The notes beneath the pieces are model-generated. The model worked only from the letters and a program-made list of their open reading frames with translations, was not told where the DNA came from and did no database searches. Shown piece after piece: positions 11,011-21,269 of a DNA stretch of 64,000 bases; position 1 is the first letter of the stretch, and every line of letters starts with the position of its first letter. Source of the DNA: Pyropia yezoensis (lineage: Eukaryota; Rhodophyta; Bangiophyceae; Bangiales; Bangiaceae); assembly GCA_009829735.1 (NCBI GenBank), contig CM020620.1, forward strand, positions 22,914,020-22,978,019. Direction: 5' to 3'. The position numbers and the translations under genes are program-made.

Positions 11011-13458
11011 TCAGTGGGTAGACCCACTGCCCGAGGGAGGCCACTCACGCGTAAGCGCGTATACCTCCGTGCTCCACCGGTCGGCAATGTCACGACGGTC
11101 GACCACCCGAGTTACCTCGGTGCATAGCTGGACGAGGGTGCTGCGGCCAGCCTCCACGTCCTCCAGAGCTTTCTGGAGGCGGTCCAGCACGCCACCAAAG
11201 CAACGCGCTGACCCAACCAGCGCAGCACCTGGGGGGATATCCCCCCAGCTAACAGAGAGACCCCCACGCATTGCGCGGGTAACAAGGGCGTCAACGCCTT
11301 CATACCAGAGACGGGGACCCCCGTCATGTAGGACAGGGGCGGGAGGTGACACTGGCGCAGCCAGAGGAGCCACAGGAGCCGACACGGCTACCACCGGAGC
11401 CGGTGGCACCTGATACGAGGCCCGGTAGGACCCTACCGAAGGGGCTCCACCGTAACCACGGCGGTACTCCGCCCGACGACGGGACACCTCACGCTCCCCA
11501 CCCGCAGAGCCCCACTCTCGGGGACGACGGCCAACCGCCGCAGGCATCGGGTTACCGAACCACGGAGCAAGGACCTGAAGAGGGTCATGGATAACCATGG
11601 GAATACCCAGGTCAGGAACGGCCTCGGTGGACGCCCACCCATGGCAACTAGGCTCACCCGGCTGAGTACGCCGGACACGCAACGAGTGACGAGGCAAGGG
11701 GGAAGCCCCAGCCTGCGGGTCCCGGTACGGGGGAAGGGCCAACACCCCAGCCCAGTTCACGGCATCGTGAACAGCCAGCAGGGCTTCGAACTCCCGGGCC
11801 AACCCGGTCTTGGCAGCTATCAGATCCACGCCCAACTGCGCGATGTGCCGACGGACACCCGTCGGAAGATGAAACAGACGACCCTGCCGGCGGACGGACA
11901 GCAAGAAGGATGAAGCCTGCCCGAGGGTAACCTCAAGGGTGAAGGTACCCTGCAACGGGTGGACCGGCCGGGAGGCCAACACACTCCCGAAGTATCGGAG
12001 GCAGGAGCCGGTGTCAAACCGGAAAGCAGGGGCGGGTTCCCACCCCTCCTGCCATAGCGGCGGGCGCACGGGAGTGTATACCGGAGCACGACCGTTGCCG
12101 GTCTGCAACGCACACGTTATATCCGTGCGGAACGCATCGGCCATGACACCATGGTTACGTCGCCAACTCGACGCCGACTTCAACACCGCCATGGGCGGGT
12201 AGGGAGCCGTCAACGACAGATACGGGGGTACCCCCGGGTAGTAGTCAAAGTCGGGATACCGACCGGTACGGCTCACCGTCTCCCCAAACGCAACCGGCTC
12301 CGCCGCCGCCGCAATCCCCCGAGCACTAGCCGGGTAGTCAATCTCCCGCGGCAACGCGGGGGCAATCAAGTCGCAGACCCCGAAGTTGGGGTCGAGGTAG
12401 ACCTCACCCCGTCCCACCCGGGTGCGCCAGAGCTGCGCATGCCGGTCGTCCGGCTGACTCAGGATCCAATGGTGTTCCACCCGGACCGCGTTCGGCTGGT
12501 TGACCAGCCGCACCAACTCCCGCTCCCAGCACGGGTCCACCTTGACGCGCCGGGAGGATTCTCCACGGGGATGCACCAGGTGGAAGTCCACCCGCATACG
12601 CCCATCGGACTCCATCGACTCTTGCACCGTGAGGCCTCGAACCCGAGCCACCAAGTCGGACACCGACATGGCGGGTTGACCCGCCGCCACGGCGACGCCG
12701 CCACCCAACGGGGCAACCCGGGCAGGACCAGGAAGAATCGGGGGCGCCGGGGGACGCACCACCGGCAGAGGGGCCGACGTCGGAGATGGACGAGGCCGAG
12801 GAGGAAGAAGAAGGGCGGGCGCCCGCCCGGAGTAACTCCCGGTGTCAACCGCCATGGGAGAAGGAGCGTCTTGACCGCTCGACGCCCGCGGCACCGCAGG
12901 TACGGCACCGGCGCCGGCACCACCCGTCGGCGTAGCCCCCGCCTCGGACGGGGAAGGCACTTGGACAGCCTCCGGAGCCGGAGCCCCGGCCGTGCGGACA
13001 CCCGCACCGTCTTGACCCGCCGCACCGGGTGTCTCACCGCCACCACCACCCGCGTCAACGTCGGGACCGCCTCGAGGAGTCACCGCCCGGACACCCGGAC
13101 CACCTTGACCAGCCGGAGTCGGCTGCGGGTCGCGACCTCCGCCGCAGGGCGGACCATTTTGAGGTACCTGCGGTGAGCCGGCATCGGCACCAGGCCCCAT
13201 CCGGGCAGCCGGCAGAGAGGGGGTAGAAGCCGCCACGCGCGGTTGACCGCCGGGTTGACCTCCGGCCGACGGCACCGTCGTGCCGCTGCACACGGACGAC
13301 AGTCCTCCGGCCGACAGACGGACGGACACCGCAGGCCCGTCGTCGTCAGACGAGCTCACCCCGTAACGCGCGGCGTCGGGACCGACAGGCGCGTCGTCCT
13401 CCATCTCCTCCCCGATCAGGAGGTCTTCCTCCTCTTCAAGCACCTGGGGATAGGACAT
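11011..13458 (-). CDS. Antisense ORF of element B, unknown function (about 815 aa)
   Basis: A long ORF on the strand opposite gag-pol, between pol and the 3' LTR. The frame is open from 13740; the ATG at 13458 (protein start MSYPQVLEEEEDLL) is my preferred start because the upstream part is low-complexity. The N-terminal 250-300 residues are acidic, then Pro/Gly/Ala-rich and probably disordered. The rest looks folded, with many aromatic residues. Its C-terminal half resembles the antisense product of element C in several blocks: around RLFHLP versus RLWFLP, FEALLAVHD versus FRRLVPVHD, and the last 60 residues. I recognise no domain. Antisense genes in the same position are known in some plant Gypsy elements (for example Grande), but I see no evidence of homology to those. 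Confidence 0.75.
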   Translation of the reverse strand: MSYPQVLEEEEDLLIGEEMEDDAPVGPDAARYGVSSSDDDGPAVSVRLSAGGLSSVCSGTTVPSAGGQPGGQPRVAASTPSLPAARMGPGADAGSPQVPQNGPPCGGGRDPQPTPAGQGGPGVRAVTPRGGPDVDAGGGGGETPGAAGQDGAGVRTAGAPAPEAVQVPSPSEAGATPTGGAGAGAVPAVPRASSGQDAPSPMAVDTGSYSGRAPALLLPPRPRPSPTSAPLPVVRPPAPPILPGPARVAPLGGGVAVAAGQPAMSVSDLVARVRGLTVQESMESDGRMRVDFHLVHPRGESSRRVKVDPCWERELVRLVNQPNAVRVEHHWILSQPDDRHAQLWRTRVGRGEVYLDPNFGVCDLIAPALPREIDYPASARGIAAAAEPVAFGETVSRTGRYPDFDYYPGVPPYLSLTAPYPPMAVLKSASSWRRNHGVMADAFRTDITCALQTGNGRAPVYTPVRPPLWQEGWEPAPAFRFDTGSCLRYFGSVLASRPVHPLQGTFTLEVTLGQASSFLLSVRRQGRLFHLPTGVRRHIAQLGVDLIAAKTGLAREFEALLAVHDAVNWAGVLALPPYRDPQAGASPLPRHSLRVRRTQPGEPSCHGWASTEAVPDLGIPMVIHDPLQVLAPWFGNPMPAAVGRRPREWGSAGGEREVSRRRAEYRRGYGGAPSVGSYRASYQVPPAPVVAVSAPVAPLAAPVSPPAPVLHDGGPRLWYEGVDALVTRAMRGGLSVSWGDIPPGAALVGSARCFGGVLDRLQKALEDVEAGRSTLVQLCTEVTRVVDRRDIADRWSTEVYALTREWPPSGSGSTH

Positions 13459-14032
13459 GATAACGGGTGCGGAGTCCCCCGCGCCCACAAGCCGTCGACG
13501 GCTACAACCCGGTACGGTGGGATAACCGGGACGAGCCAGGGAAGCGCGGACACCCGCGCTTATGACCACAAACGGCCACGAGAAGCGCCGCAGGCACGCG
13601 GGTCGACCCGCGCCCCACGGGGCTACGACCGCGCTCCACCCAGGCACCTGGGCGGGACGGGGCCACACCCACACACGGGGTAAGCAAGGGGGGTCACCCC
13701 CAACCGCCCCCACGCAACGCGGGCAGCCCCCGCCCCCCACTCAATCGTCCACAAGAGAGGGGCCCCCTACCACCAGGCACCTGGTGGCGGATCCGCTTGC
13801 ACCACCCCTCGGAAAGGGGGGGCGTGAACAGCAACCCGCATCGGGAATTTAACGGTCCGGAAAACGGATCGTGTGTGTGTACCACGCAAAGGGGGGCACC
13901 CCCCTGAGACAACCTCGAAAAGGGGTGTCTGTCGCGACGGGGCGCAAAGCCCCACCCGACGGGTAAACGGTCACGCGACCCACTTACATTCGGTACCCCG
14001 AATGCAACTCGACCCGAGGACGGGCCGAATCT

Positions 14033-14044
14033 AAGGGGGGGATA
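14033..14044 (+). other. Polypurine tract of element B
   Basis: AAGGGGGGGATA lies directly before the 3' LTR, the usual place for plus-strand DNA priming. It sits beyond the antisense ORF, so that ORF is inside the element and is carried in the genomic RNA. Confidence 0.7.
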
Positions 14045-14407
14045 TGTAGCAATATGGTTGTCCGTATTGTGACCCTAATATTAGGGGGGCTACTTCTAAC
14101 CCTTAACTTTCAATTTGATAGTTCGTACTGGTCACGGTATCTATAAGTTACGTATGACCAGAGGGACTTGCATCTTGGGGTGGAGGGTAGTTAGTAGTGT
14201 CTCCGAGGGTTTATAACGAGGGGGCCGGTGGCGAATCCACCGCCGGCCAAGGTAGAACAACAAACCCCTCCCATTTGGGCTCCCATCTTGGTCCCGTGGC
14301 TTGCGCTCCAAGGACAGCAACCTTGGCCTCCCGGTGACGTTGGTGCCGATCCCCCTTGGTGAGTGTTCCCTGAGAGTGGACGTGCGACGGATTCCTATTG
14401 TGCTACA
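14045..14407 (+). repeat. 3' LTR of element B
   Basis: Pairs with 3588-3946 and has the same TGTAGC...GCTACA tips. It is followed by ctgac (14408-14412), the target duplication. Confidence 0.93.
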
Positions 14408-14656
14408 CTGACCCGGTATCAAGTACGATACGGGTACAGCATGCACGGCCGGGGGCAAGTTGCACCCGTCCAGCCACCTGGAAGTTCTCACCCGTCAGCA
14501 CCGCGATGACCCGACGTGGGTTTACGTTCTTGGGGAGTCCTACCCGAGGTGGGCGGACTCCCTTAGGTCGCCGCAGTATCCGGCACGGTTGGTTCGTCCT
14601 CCTGGCCCACTTGGCCGAGGCTGCCGTTGTGAGCTTCGGACGACCAGCCCCAACGG

Positions 14657-16627
14657 TCATTCGTTTCCCGCCGACTTGGCGTCCGAATCTGAGGGCGGGG
14701 AGGAAGACGACGAGTCCGAGGACGACGTGTCCGCCTCCTCCGCCGAGGGTGTGGCGACCGCAACGACCGGTCGAGACCCACCCTCGCGGCGTGAACGTAC
14801 TTCGTTCGTAGCCGACTTTTTACTCGCATTCCTAACAAGTTGTTGGATGCGTTTACTCAACTTGGGGCAATCATATGCCCAGTGACCATCGGAGTTGCAG
14901 TTCCAACACCGATGGTCCGTTCCGGGAGGGGTCTTCCCAACTGGGGAAGACGAAGGGATACCCTGGGAAGTTCCCACGGCAGCTACTACCCTCTCCTTGC
15001 GGATTCGGCGTGCCTCTCTCAACTCTCTGGCCTGGCGCGCCTCCTCCCGTTCCTTGGCCAACTCGGCCTGACGCTCCTGGCGTTGTTCCTCCCGCAACTT
15101 GCGGTAGGCCTCGCCTCTGCGATAGGCGAACCTGGCCAACTCGGTCAGGGTCGCCCGGGCAGTGTTATGCTCCCGGGTCTCCATCCGGACTGACCAATGG
15201 AGTCCCTCCACAAACCGACTCTTCACCACAGCTTGTGGATGAAGAAACCCACAAAGATTGTTGAGCTTACGGACTCGCTCCGCAAAGGACAACTCGTCCT
15301 CCGCCTTTTCCTGATGGGCTTGCGTGAACTCCTCGACTTGAGAAGCCAACGCTGCCTCATCAACCATGGCTCTCAACAACCAGTTGACGAGCTCCAAATA
15401 GGACGTCACCTCCCCAGCGCCTCCACTTGAGGAGCTGGGCATGACGGACATAAGTTCTGTCCGCAGGTCGCCCTTTGTAAACTCCTGTAGCATGTAAAAA
15501 GCCATGCCTTCACTTATGGCATTGTCGTCACAGGCTTTTGTGAAACGACGTAGGAGCTCAAAGACACGGAGGGGGGGAGTTCCATCCCACTCCGCTTTGT
15601 GCCCAAAAGAGTGAAGTGCATTCTTCTTGGCACGGCCCATGGCTCGGGCCTGGTCAGGACCATACGCCACCGACTTGTTGTGGAGGGCGTAGGTCTCACA
15701 GTCAAAGATCCTCTGGTAGACCGGGTTGGCTACCTGGATCTTAGGCGGCACCTCACGTTGATGGAACAGCCGCTGTGGCACTGGGGTAAGTTGACTCTCA
15801 GTGCCTGTAGTCCGGCGCGGCGCGCTTGGTGTAGCCGCCGGCGTTTCCGGGGGGAACTCCCCCGTGAAGGGCGTACGCCCCACCGAGTATGGTGTGGCTC
15901 CCTCGTTGGGAGTCACAGGTGTCGCCCCCAGTTCGGGGCGACCAGAGATAGGCGTAAGGGGGGATTCCCCCTGCGCCTGCGGGCTCGAAAGCCCCAATCC
16001 GGTTTGGACATTAAGGCCATCTGGCAAACTCGCCACAATCTGATTCAGAATAGTATTCGTCATCGTGACCACCAGGTCCTGCAAAGTCTGCCGCAACACA
16101 TTGGTCGCCTCCCGACGGACAGTTTCCGCGAGGAGTGGATTGACGACTCCAGTTGAGTCTCGGTCCGCCTCCGGGAGTCCACCTGAGGGGTAACCACGTT
16201 CCTCAGAGGTCTCAACCGGGGGCATGGGCGCGAGCCCATCGCCGACCAACGGAGGTCCACCGACCTCCGAAAGCCTAGTTGGCGACGACTCCAAGCCAAA
16301 GTTGGCTCCAACCCGAGTGGAACCCGCGGGGACAGTCCTCACCCCTTGGAACGTTCCCGTTGAGTATACCACACGGTGGCCAGGCCTCGGCCCACCCACA
16401 TCAGAAGTGTCACCCGAGTGAACTCCCGACTGAGTCGGGGTGGCCTGTTGCCCGCCCGTACTTCCAGTCCTGCTGGCTTGAGGGACCTCTAGTCCCTCTG
16501 CGACCCCAGGTAAACCCACCTGTGTCTCACCAGTATTCAAAGGCACTGAAGTACGTGCGTCACCCGTGTACTCCCCGGACGACGGGGGGTCCGAACTAGC
16601 CATGTTGGCTGACGATCCGTATGACAC
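14657..16627 (-). CDS. gag: gag of element D
   Basis: An open ORF of 656 residues. The first 250 or so are Ser/Thr/Pro/Gly-rich. A helical capsid-like middle follows (FELLRRFTKACDDN is very like the matching stretch of element C gag, FAFLRRFVKACNDN). A highly charged Glu/Arg segment comes next, then a CCHC knuckle (CWNCNSDGHWAYDC). The protein ends in an acidic Ser-rich tail and SAGNE-stop. The similarity to C gag shows that families C and D are cousins. The gag stop overlaps an ATG in the -1 frame (gaATGA). The ORF looks whole. Confidence 0.85.
   Translation of the reverse strand: MSYGSSANMASSDPPSSGEYTGDARTSVPLNTGETQVGLPGVAEGLEVPQASRTGSTGGQQATPTQSGVHSGDTSDVGGPRPGHRVVYSTGTFQGVRTVPAGSTRVGANFGLESSPTRLSEVGGPPLVGDGLAPMPPVETSEERGYPSGGLPEADRDSTGVVNPLLAETVRREATNVLRQTLQDLVVTMTNTILNQIVASLPDGLNVQTGLGLSSPQAQGESPLTPISGRPELGATPVTPNEGATPYSVGRTPFTGEFPPETPAATPSAPRRTTGTESQLTPVPQRLFHQREVPPKIQVANPVYQRIFDCETYALHNKSVAYGPDQARAMGRAKKNALHSFGHKAEWDGTPPLRVFELLRRFTKACDDNAISEGMAFYMLQEFTKGDLRTELMSVMPSSSSGGAGEVTSYLELVNWLLRAMVDEAALASQVEEFTQAHQEKAEDELSFAERVRKLNNLCGFLHPQAVVKSRFVEGLHWSVRMETREHNTARATLTELARFAYRRGEAYRKLREEQRQERQAELAKEREEARQARELREARRIRKERVVAAVGTSQGIPSSSPVGKTPPGTDHRCWNCNSDGHWAYDCPKLSKRIQQLVRNASKKSATNEVRSRREGGSRPVVAVATPSAEEADTSSSDSSSSSPPSDSDAKSAGNE
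14663..14669 (-). other. Candidate -1 frameshift site, gag-pol of element D
   Basis: On the minus strand GGGAAAC sits in the gag frame as gcG GGA AAC GAA TGA, with the protease/pol frame open in -1. This is the same layout as in B, F and C. Confidence 0.6.
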
Positions 16628-16703
16628 GGTCCAAGACCACCGTTCCTCTGAGACAGAGGGCCCCCTACACCCGGGTGCACCCGGAGGTAAAGTTTACCTC
16701 TGT

Positions 16704-16720
16704 TCCCTGCTGCTCCACCA
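16704..16720 (-). other. Primer-binding site of element D
   Basis: Minus-strand TGGTGGAGCAGCAGGGA, two bases after the 5' LTR. It is the same unusual site as in B and C. Confidence 0.7.
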
Positions 16721-16722
16721 AA

Positions 16723-17190
16723 TGTGGCAAAAACCACTAGCACACACGCACCCAAGTTGGGGCGGTGTGCTAGGGCTGCCTCCCGTGTCGGGGGAACCGG
16801 AAGAAGTGCAAGTCGCACACACTCTGTCCCTGTTGTGGGGCAAACCCCCCACGGACAAACAAGAGGATGGTGTGTGGTCCAACGGTTTCTTGGTCGGGAC
16901 GGGGACGCAGGGCCAAGCCCCGCTGTCCCTCCCCTTATCCCCCCAGGGTCCACTCAGAATCTCGCCACTCAGAATCTCCCACCCCAGCACCTGCCCACCG
17001 GGCCGCACGAAAATTCAAGACGATAAATGCAGAAAACCCTCAAATCCAAGTTGGATTTACTACTAAGCTAACTATCCCAAACTTAGGGAATATGAACCCA
17101 AATGCAGGGGGAGGAACGGATCAGGCTAGTGGCCTGCCGCCCCTTGCATGGCACGTGTTGCCCCCCTACCTGGGGGTCAATACTGCCACA
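16723..17190 (-). repeat. 5' LTR of element D
   Basis: Inferred from its position beside the primer-binding site and from matching tips: on the plus strand it begins TGTGGCA and ends TGCCACA. No second copy is visible to confirm it, because D's 3' end is lost. Length is 468 bp. Confidence 0.65.
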
Positions 17191-17516
17191 AGGGCCTTCT
17201 AAGAGACCCGCGAGGGTGTATGAACGGTGCGACCGAGGGCGAGGGCAGAGAGAGGAGGGGGAGGAGGATGAACGATCGAACCCGAGACCCCAAACAAAGA
17301 CCACTTTACCTTCGACTACCTGCCCACCGTCGTCAAGTTCACCCCCACTGCACACCCCCACACCCTCGACACCCTTCTTCTTCCCTGGACCCTCCACCGC
17401 TCCCCCAAGAGTACGCGACCGTCGCCCTTAGCGTGTGCTGTGTGGAGTGGGCGCGGGGTCGGGGCGTGCGTGTTTGCGCAAGTGTGCGCGTGCCTACCCG
17501 CCGACTGACCCTGCAG
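17191..17516. other. Spacer without recognised gene
   Basis: About 325 bp between the D LTR and a gag fragment. It is GC-rich, with purine-rich (17240-17290) and pyrimidine-rich (17340-17410) stretches. I see no gene, repeat or signal in it. Confidence 0.5.
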
Positions 17517-18343
17517 GATGCCTGGCGCAAGATACCTCGGACCCGCTCATCAACAAAGAACGGGAGGGTGTCCGGGGCCAGTCCCTCGTTATCGAGTGAC
17601 TTGCCCGCGGCTGCCTTGAAGCTGATCAAGAAGCCGATGGCTGCCAGCGGGCGTCCGTTTGGCCCTCCGAACATTGGAACTCCCTTCATTAGGGTCTGCA
17701 TAGATCGGATAGCCCGATGTGAGGTATTACGCATCGATTTAGATACGAGGGTGGTACGGTCCTCCAAACGGTAACGTTCCGGAGTCAGCACTGACCGAAA
17801 AACTTCGTTGACAATCTCCGTATCAGCGTCCTTGTTATCCAGTCGCTTGGCCAGTTGGTGAGTAAACTCATCCGACTCCATGCGCTTCAATAGACTCGCA
17901 GTAACCTGCGCGGTCATGGCCTGAACTAGTGAGGCTGGTACTTCTTGCATGGTCGCCTCGGATTCCCGAGTAGCTGGCCTTCCTCCCTTTTGAGGATACA
18001 GGGAAGGGGTACCTTCTCCTCCGATGGCGGATTCTACTCCGGCGTAAGTGTCCGCCGGGCTGTACCTGCGGAGTCCGCTCCGGGTACTCTGTGAATAGCG
18101 CTCCGTGTGGCTCCGTTCCAACTCGGCCGACGAGTCGGATTCAAAACCTGCCCCGTCCGGGGCTTGCCGAATATAGGCTGCGCCGTGGTCAACCCCGGTA
18201 GATCCTGGAGAAAATCCGGGCGGTCCGAACCGCACCGGTGTGGGTCGAATACGACGGGGTCCCGTCGTATGGCGTGCTGACATCAACACCGCGATCGCGT
18301 CCTCCGTTCGCTCTTGACGGGCGTCGAGTCCGAAAAACCGGGC
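17517..18343 (-). pseudogene. B-family gag fragment inside a 402-aa open frame
   Basis: The minus-strand translation closely matches the middle of the B gag, from the GLDARQ stretch through the HRAIRSMQTLMKGVPM block to ILRQAS. No LTR, pol or primer-binding site flanks it. The open frame runs beyond the similarity on both sides (17339-18547), adding about 70 unrelated N-terminal residues and a short foreign C terminus. It is either a truncated relic or a piece taken into another transcript. It differs more from B than F does, so it is an older copy. Confidence 0.75.
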
Positions 18344-18620
18344 CGTGCCGTCCCCCATGTACATAGCGGCCGCCGCGCCCCGGCTTGGTGCGCGCCGCTC
18401 CCACAGCCACCCCACCATGTCCGAGGGCAGGTCGGGCGGGTGCGTGGAGCAGCCCGAAGCGATGCTTTGGGAGCGTGCTGACTCGTTTTTGTGACAATTA
18501 CTAAGAAAAAATCCGAGGCTAGGGTGTTTTCGCGAACGCGCTTTCAATTCTCGACTTTCGAGTCAAGGCCGCGCCACATACACGTCTCGAGTTGTTGACG
18601 GGACAGACGGTGGTGCGCGG
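18344..18620. other. Left flank of the giant transposon
   Basis: Sequence between the gag relic and the transposon's target duplication. I see no gene beyond the gag-linked open frame. The last 80 bases before the duplication share nothing with the inverted repeat, which helps place the transposon edge. Confidence 0.5.
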
Positions 18621-18628
18621 TAGGGGGC
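18621..18628. repeat. Candidate target-site duplication, left
   Basis: TAGGGGGC is repeated directly at 42723-42730, immediately outside the opposite end of the inverted repeats. An 8-bp duplication is what I recall for Zisupton elements. The string is short and G-rich, so chance identity is possible, but both copies sit exactly where the arm similarity stops. Confidence 0.65.
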
Positions 18629-21024
18629 AACACGGGGATACACTCCACTCCGCCTCGAGAGAATAGTGCTCCGCATCGAGACTTTTCCACTCCGGGTACG
18701 CCCAGAGAGGGCTCTGGGGCATGCAGCCTGCGGCTGTGAGCCGGCACTCCGCATCGAGACTGGCCCGTGGACCTATAGGAAGCGTGCAATCGGCATGGGT
18801 CGGCCTCGCTCTCGCCCAATTTGAGGCTGGCAATCACTCCGCTGCCGTGGCCTGAACCGCATATTCACGCCACCGTCGCGCGCAGGATGATATCCCAGGC
18901 GCCCCAGATTGGGGCGGGGGTGTGCCACGTTCCATGCTTTCCACATTTTTTATTCAGGTGCAATACCAAATATTTGACGTGAAAACTGTGGACCGCCCCG
19001 CATCGCGCCCCGCCGGCCGCGCGTCCCCGCGCCGCTCGCCAACTGGGCGCGCCCGCTCGCCCGCTCGCCCACGCCCTACTCGCGCAGTGCCCACGCAGGG
19101 TCAATGCTCGTTAAGCTGCGGACACCGTCGGCGCCTCGTGCCGCCCACGCCGCGCTCCGCCGCACAGCCGCCCACGCCGCCACCGATCGCCCCTGCCCTC
19201 CGATCGCGCCTCTGGGCCCGGCCGCAGGTGCCGCGCGCCTCTGCGCCGCTCGCGCTTCCAGCACAGCTCTTGATCGGCACTACCCGCACCCATCCAGCCG
19301 CCTTCGGCGCTGGTGCGGCGATTCGCGCCATTCTCTGCGCTCCGCGCGCAGCGCGCCGATCACCACCCTCGCCGCGTCTCGACAAGCCCTCTCGCCCTTC
19401 CAACCTTCCAATGGTGGTGCTCGTACCTCTCCACAGTGTGGGTCCAGTTGTGGAGCCTGTTTAGCGCCGGCGGGGCTCCATTTGGCGCTTTTCGCCTGGG
19501 TAGCTCACTTTGTGACCCCGCCGCCCGGGCGGCCCCATGGACTCTCCTGCCTCTCCTTACATCCCGGACCCCCTCTGTGGTCTGTCCACACGTCTCACGA
19601 AGACGGCATCTGCCTGGGCGCCTGGAGATGGCGGTGCGCCAAACGAACGGACGCGACCTTCCATCGCCCTGTCAGAATTTCAAGAAACAACGGTGGACTT
19701 GTGTCGGCACTTGTCTGCCGATTCTATCACTCCAGGGAGCTCAACGACTCCTGAACCCACCGACCAGATCAACACTGGTGTGCCAACATATTTCGTAAGT
19801 GATGCCGTACAAGTAACTACATTGTGCCACGCACTGCTGACAGCAAGATGAAATACTAATGATGTAGTGAGCGTATTATACAATGGCCAAACTAGTTTCA
19901 TGGATCGCGCCACAATATTGTTTTTGCCCTCTTTGCTGCCGAGATCAGTGGCCTCAGGGCACCTCCCACCGCTCCCCCATTGCAGTGGGGGGCTCGGTTC
20001 CTGCAGTGGTCGCGCTCTTTTTCGTCCCCACGAGCTCTGTACCGCTCGTCAGCGGATAGGGATCGGGGGCGCTTCCTATCCGACCGATCCACAGCGCCGC
20101 TGGCGCCACCCAACCTTATCGCGCGGCTGCGTTGGTGCACTTGTTCCCATCCCGCGCCATCGTTGCCGCAGGCATCCTGTTGCGCGCGCGCGTGGGCGCT
20201 GCGATACTCCTCTCCCGTTCCATGCGCGTTTGAGCACCCGGAGTGGCGGCTACCATCGCACTCGACGCCCGCGAGCCGCCTCGCTGTGCCACCTACTGCC
20301 CCCCTTCCCCGCTCGCTGTGGCCAGCCTGTGATCTGCAGCTACCTTCGTCTTGCACGCCGTGTCGGCAGCTTCGCCGCGGTGGGGCTCTCTTGGGTGGCG
20401 GCCTGTCTCGTCCGTGCCGGCACCACACCCCCACCTCTCACTGCACGGGCACCGCGTGAGGCGTTGCCGTTTTGCCTCTCGCCCCGGCGCCGGCTGCAGC
20501 AGCTAGGCTACTCCCGCTCGCACGCCGACCGCGAGTCCTGTCCTGAGCTACCACTGTACGGCGTCCACCTCTGCCGCACCTCCCTGGAGGCGTGGGCTTT
20601 CTTGGCGTCACTCCTGGCATCGGCTTGTCAGTGCGGCAACCTCCGGCGCGGCACGACGGCGGACGGCCGTGCCAGGTTGGTGTCGCCGTTGTCGCCCCCT
20701 CCCTGTCGACCATTTCAGGTTTTGAATAATAGCAGCGGTGACTGCCGGCGCTTGGCGCGGATCTCCTTCTCGTGCCAACTCCGGTTCCATCGATGTCGCC
20801 AGGGCACACCACTTGACGGCCCCCACCGTCCTCTATGCAAGTATTTGACGGCCCCCACCTTCCTCGACGTAAGCTTTGAAGGCCCCCACCTTCCTCTGTA
20901 CAAGTTTTGACGGCCCCCATCTACCTCAAGGCAAGCTTTGACGGCCCCCTACTCCCTGTACGCAGCCGTGAGAGTCGTCCACCTTAGTCCACGCAGCGCT
21001 TGGCGGCCGCACGGTTCCTTCCTG
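18629..21024 (+). repeat. Left terminal inverted repeat, 2.4 kb
   Basis: Reverse complement of 40326-42722. Similarity begins at 18629 (AACACGGGGATAC against GAGCACAAGGATGC on the other arm, differing by transitions) and stops sharply near 21024. It carries ORFs on both strands that I regard as non-coding, a GC-rich core, and five 31-32-bp repeats near the inner edge. Its inner end lies about 245 bp upstream of the OTU gene, so it may supply that gene's promoter. Confidence 0.92.
20814..20965 (+). repeat. Five iterons in the left arm (period 31-32 bp)
   Basis: Unit of the form TGACGGCCCCCACCTTCCTC plus a variable AAGCTT-like end, starting at 20814, 20846, 20877, 20908 and 20939. The mirror copy in the right arm is at about 40385-40536. 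Regular iterons near a transposon end are often transposase-binding sites. Here they also lie just upstream of the inward-reading gene, so a promoter role is equally possible. Confidence 0.85.
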
Positions 21025-21269
21025 TTTCCATTTAGCCTTTGCTTGTCTGCTCCCGAGCTGGCGCTCGTCCACTCCGTGCCGTTCTGTGTAAAGCGGCCAC
21101 CGCTCGAGGCTGCTTTCTCTGGCTCCTATTTCACAACGCATCTACTCGCAGCTATCGCCTCAGCGCTGGGCTTGAAGACCTTTATACCTGCGTAGGTAGC
21201 GACATCGGACGGGCTTTGCGGCATCAATAGGCCCATCGACAGCACATTCGCCTTTTAGTCTTCTTCGGT

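Larger units (their letters stand above)
3588..14407 (+). mobile_element. Element B: near-complete Ty3/Gypsy chromovirus, 10.8 kb
   Basis: A Gypsy LTR retrotransposon with both LTRs (3588-3946 and 14045-14407), a ctgac target duplication (3583-3587 and 14408-14412), a primer-binding site, gag, a long open pol with chromodomain, a purine tract before the 3' LTR, and an extra 2.4-kb antisense ORF between pol and the 3' LTR. Gag looks broken about once; pol looks whole. The LTRs differ only by a handful of small changes, so the insertion is young. It interrupts element D, which is older. Copies A, E, F and the gag piece at 17517-18343 belong to the same family. Confidence 0.95.
14408..17190 (-). 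mobile_element. Element D: Ty3/Gypsy, 5' part (LTR, gag, start of pol)
   Basis: An older Gypsy element of a different family on the minus strand. Reading from the right it shows a 5' LTR (16723-17190), a primer-binding site (16704-16720), an open gag (14657-16627), a GGGAAAC heptamer and the start of pol with an aspartic protease (VLDTGS at the interruption). Element B is inserted in the protease region; the continuation is at 3457-3587 and then the assembly gap. The 3' half and its LTR are not visible, so age cannot be judged from LTR divergence. Confidence 0.88.

Noticed and set aside
12151-13176. 341-aa plus-strand ORF opposite the antisense gene of element B
   Set aside because: Arg/His-rich shadow frame. 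The minus-strand product has the more protein-like composition and a counterpart in element C.
19867-20910. 347-aa ORF in the left inverted repeat, mirrored in the right one
   Set aside because: Low-complexity Cys/Arg/Ser/Pro composition, overlapping ORFs on both strands, no domain. It runs through the iterons. More likely a by-product of GC-rich repeat sequence.
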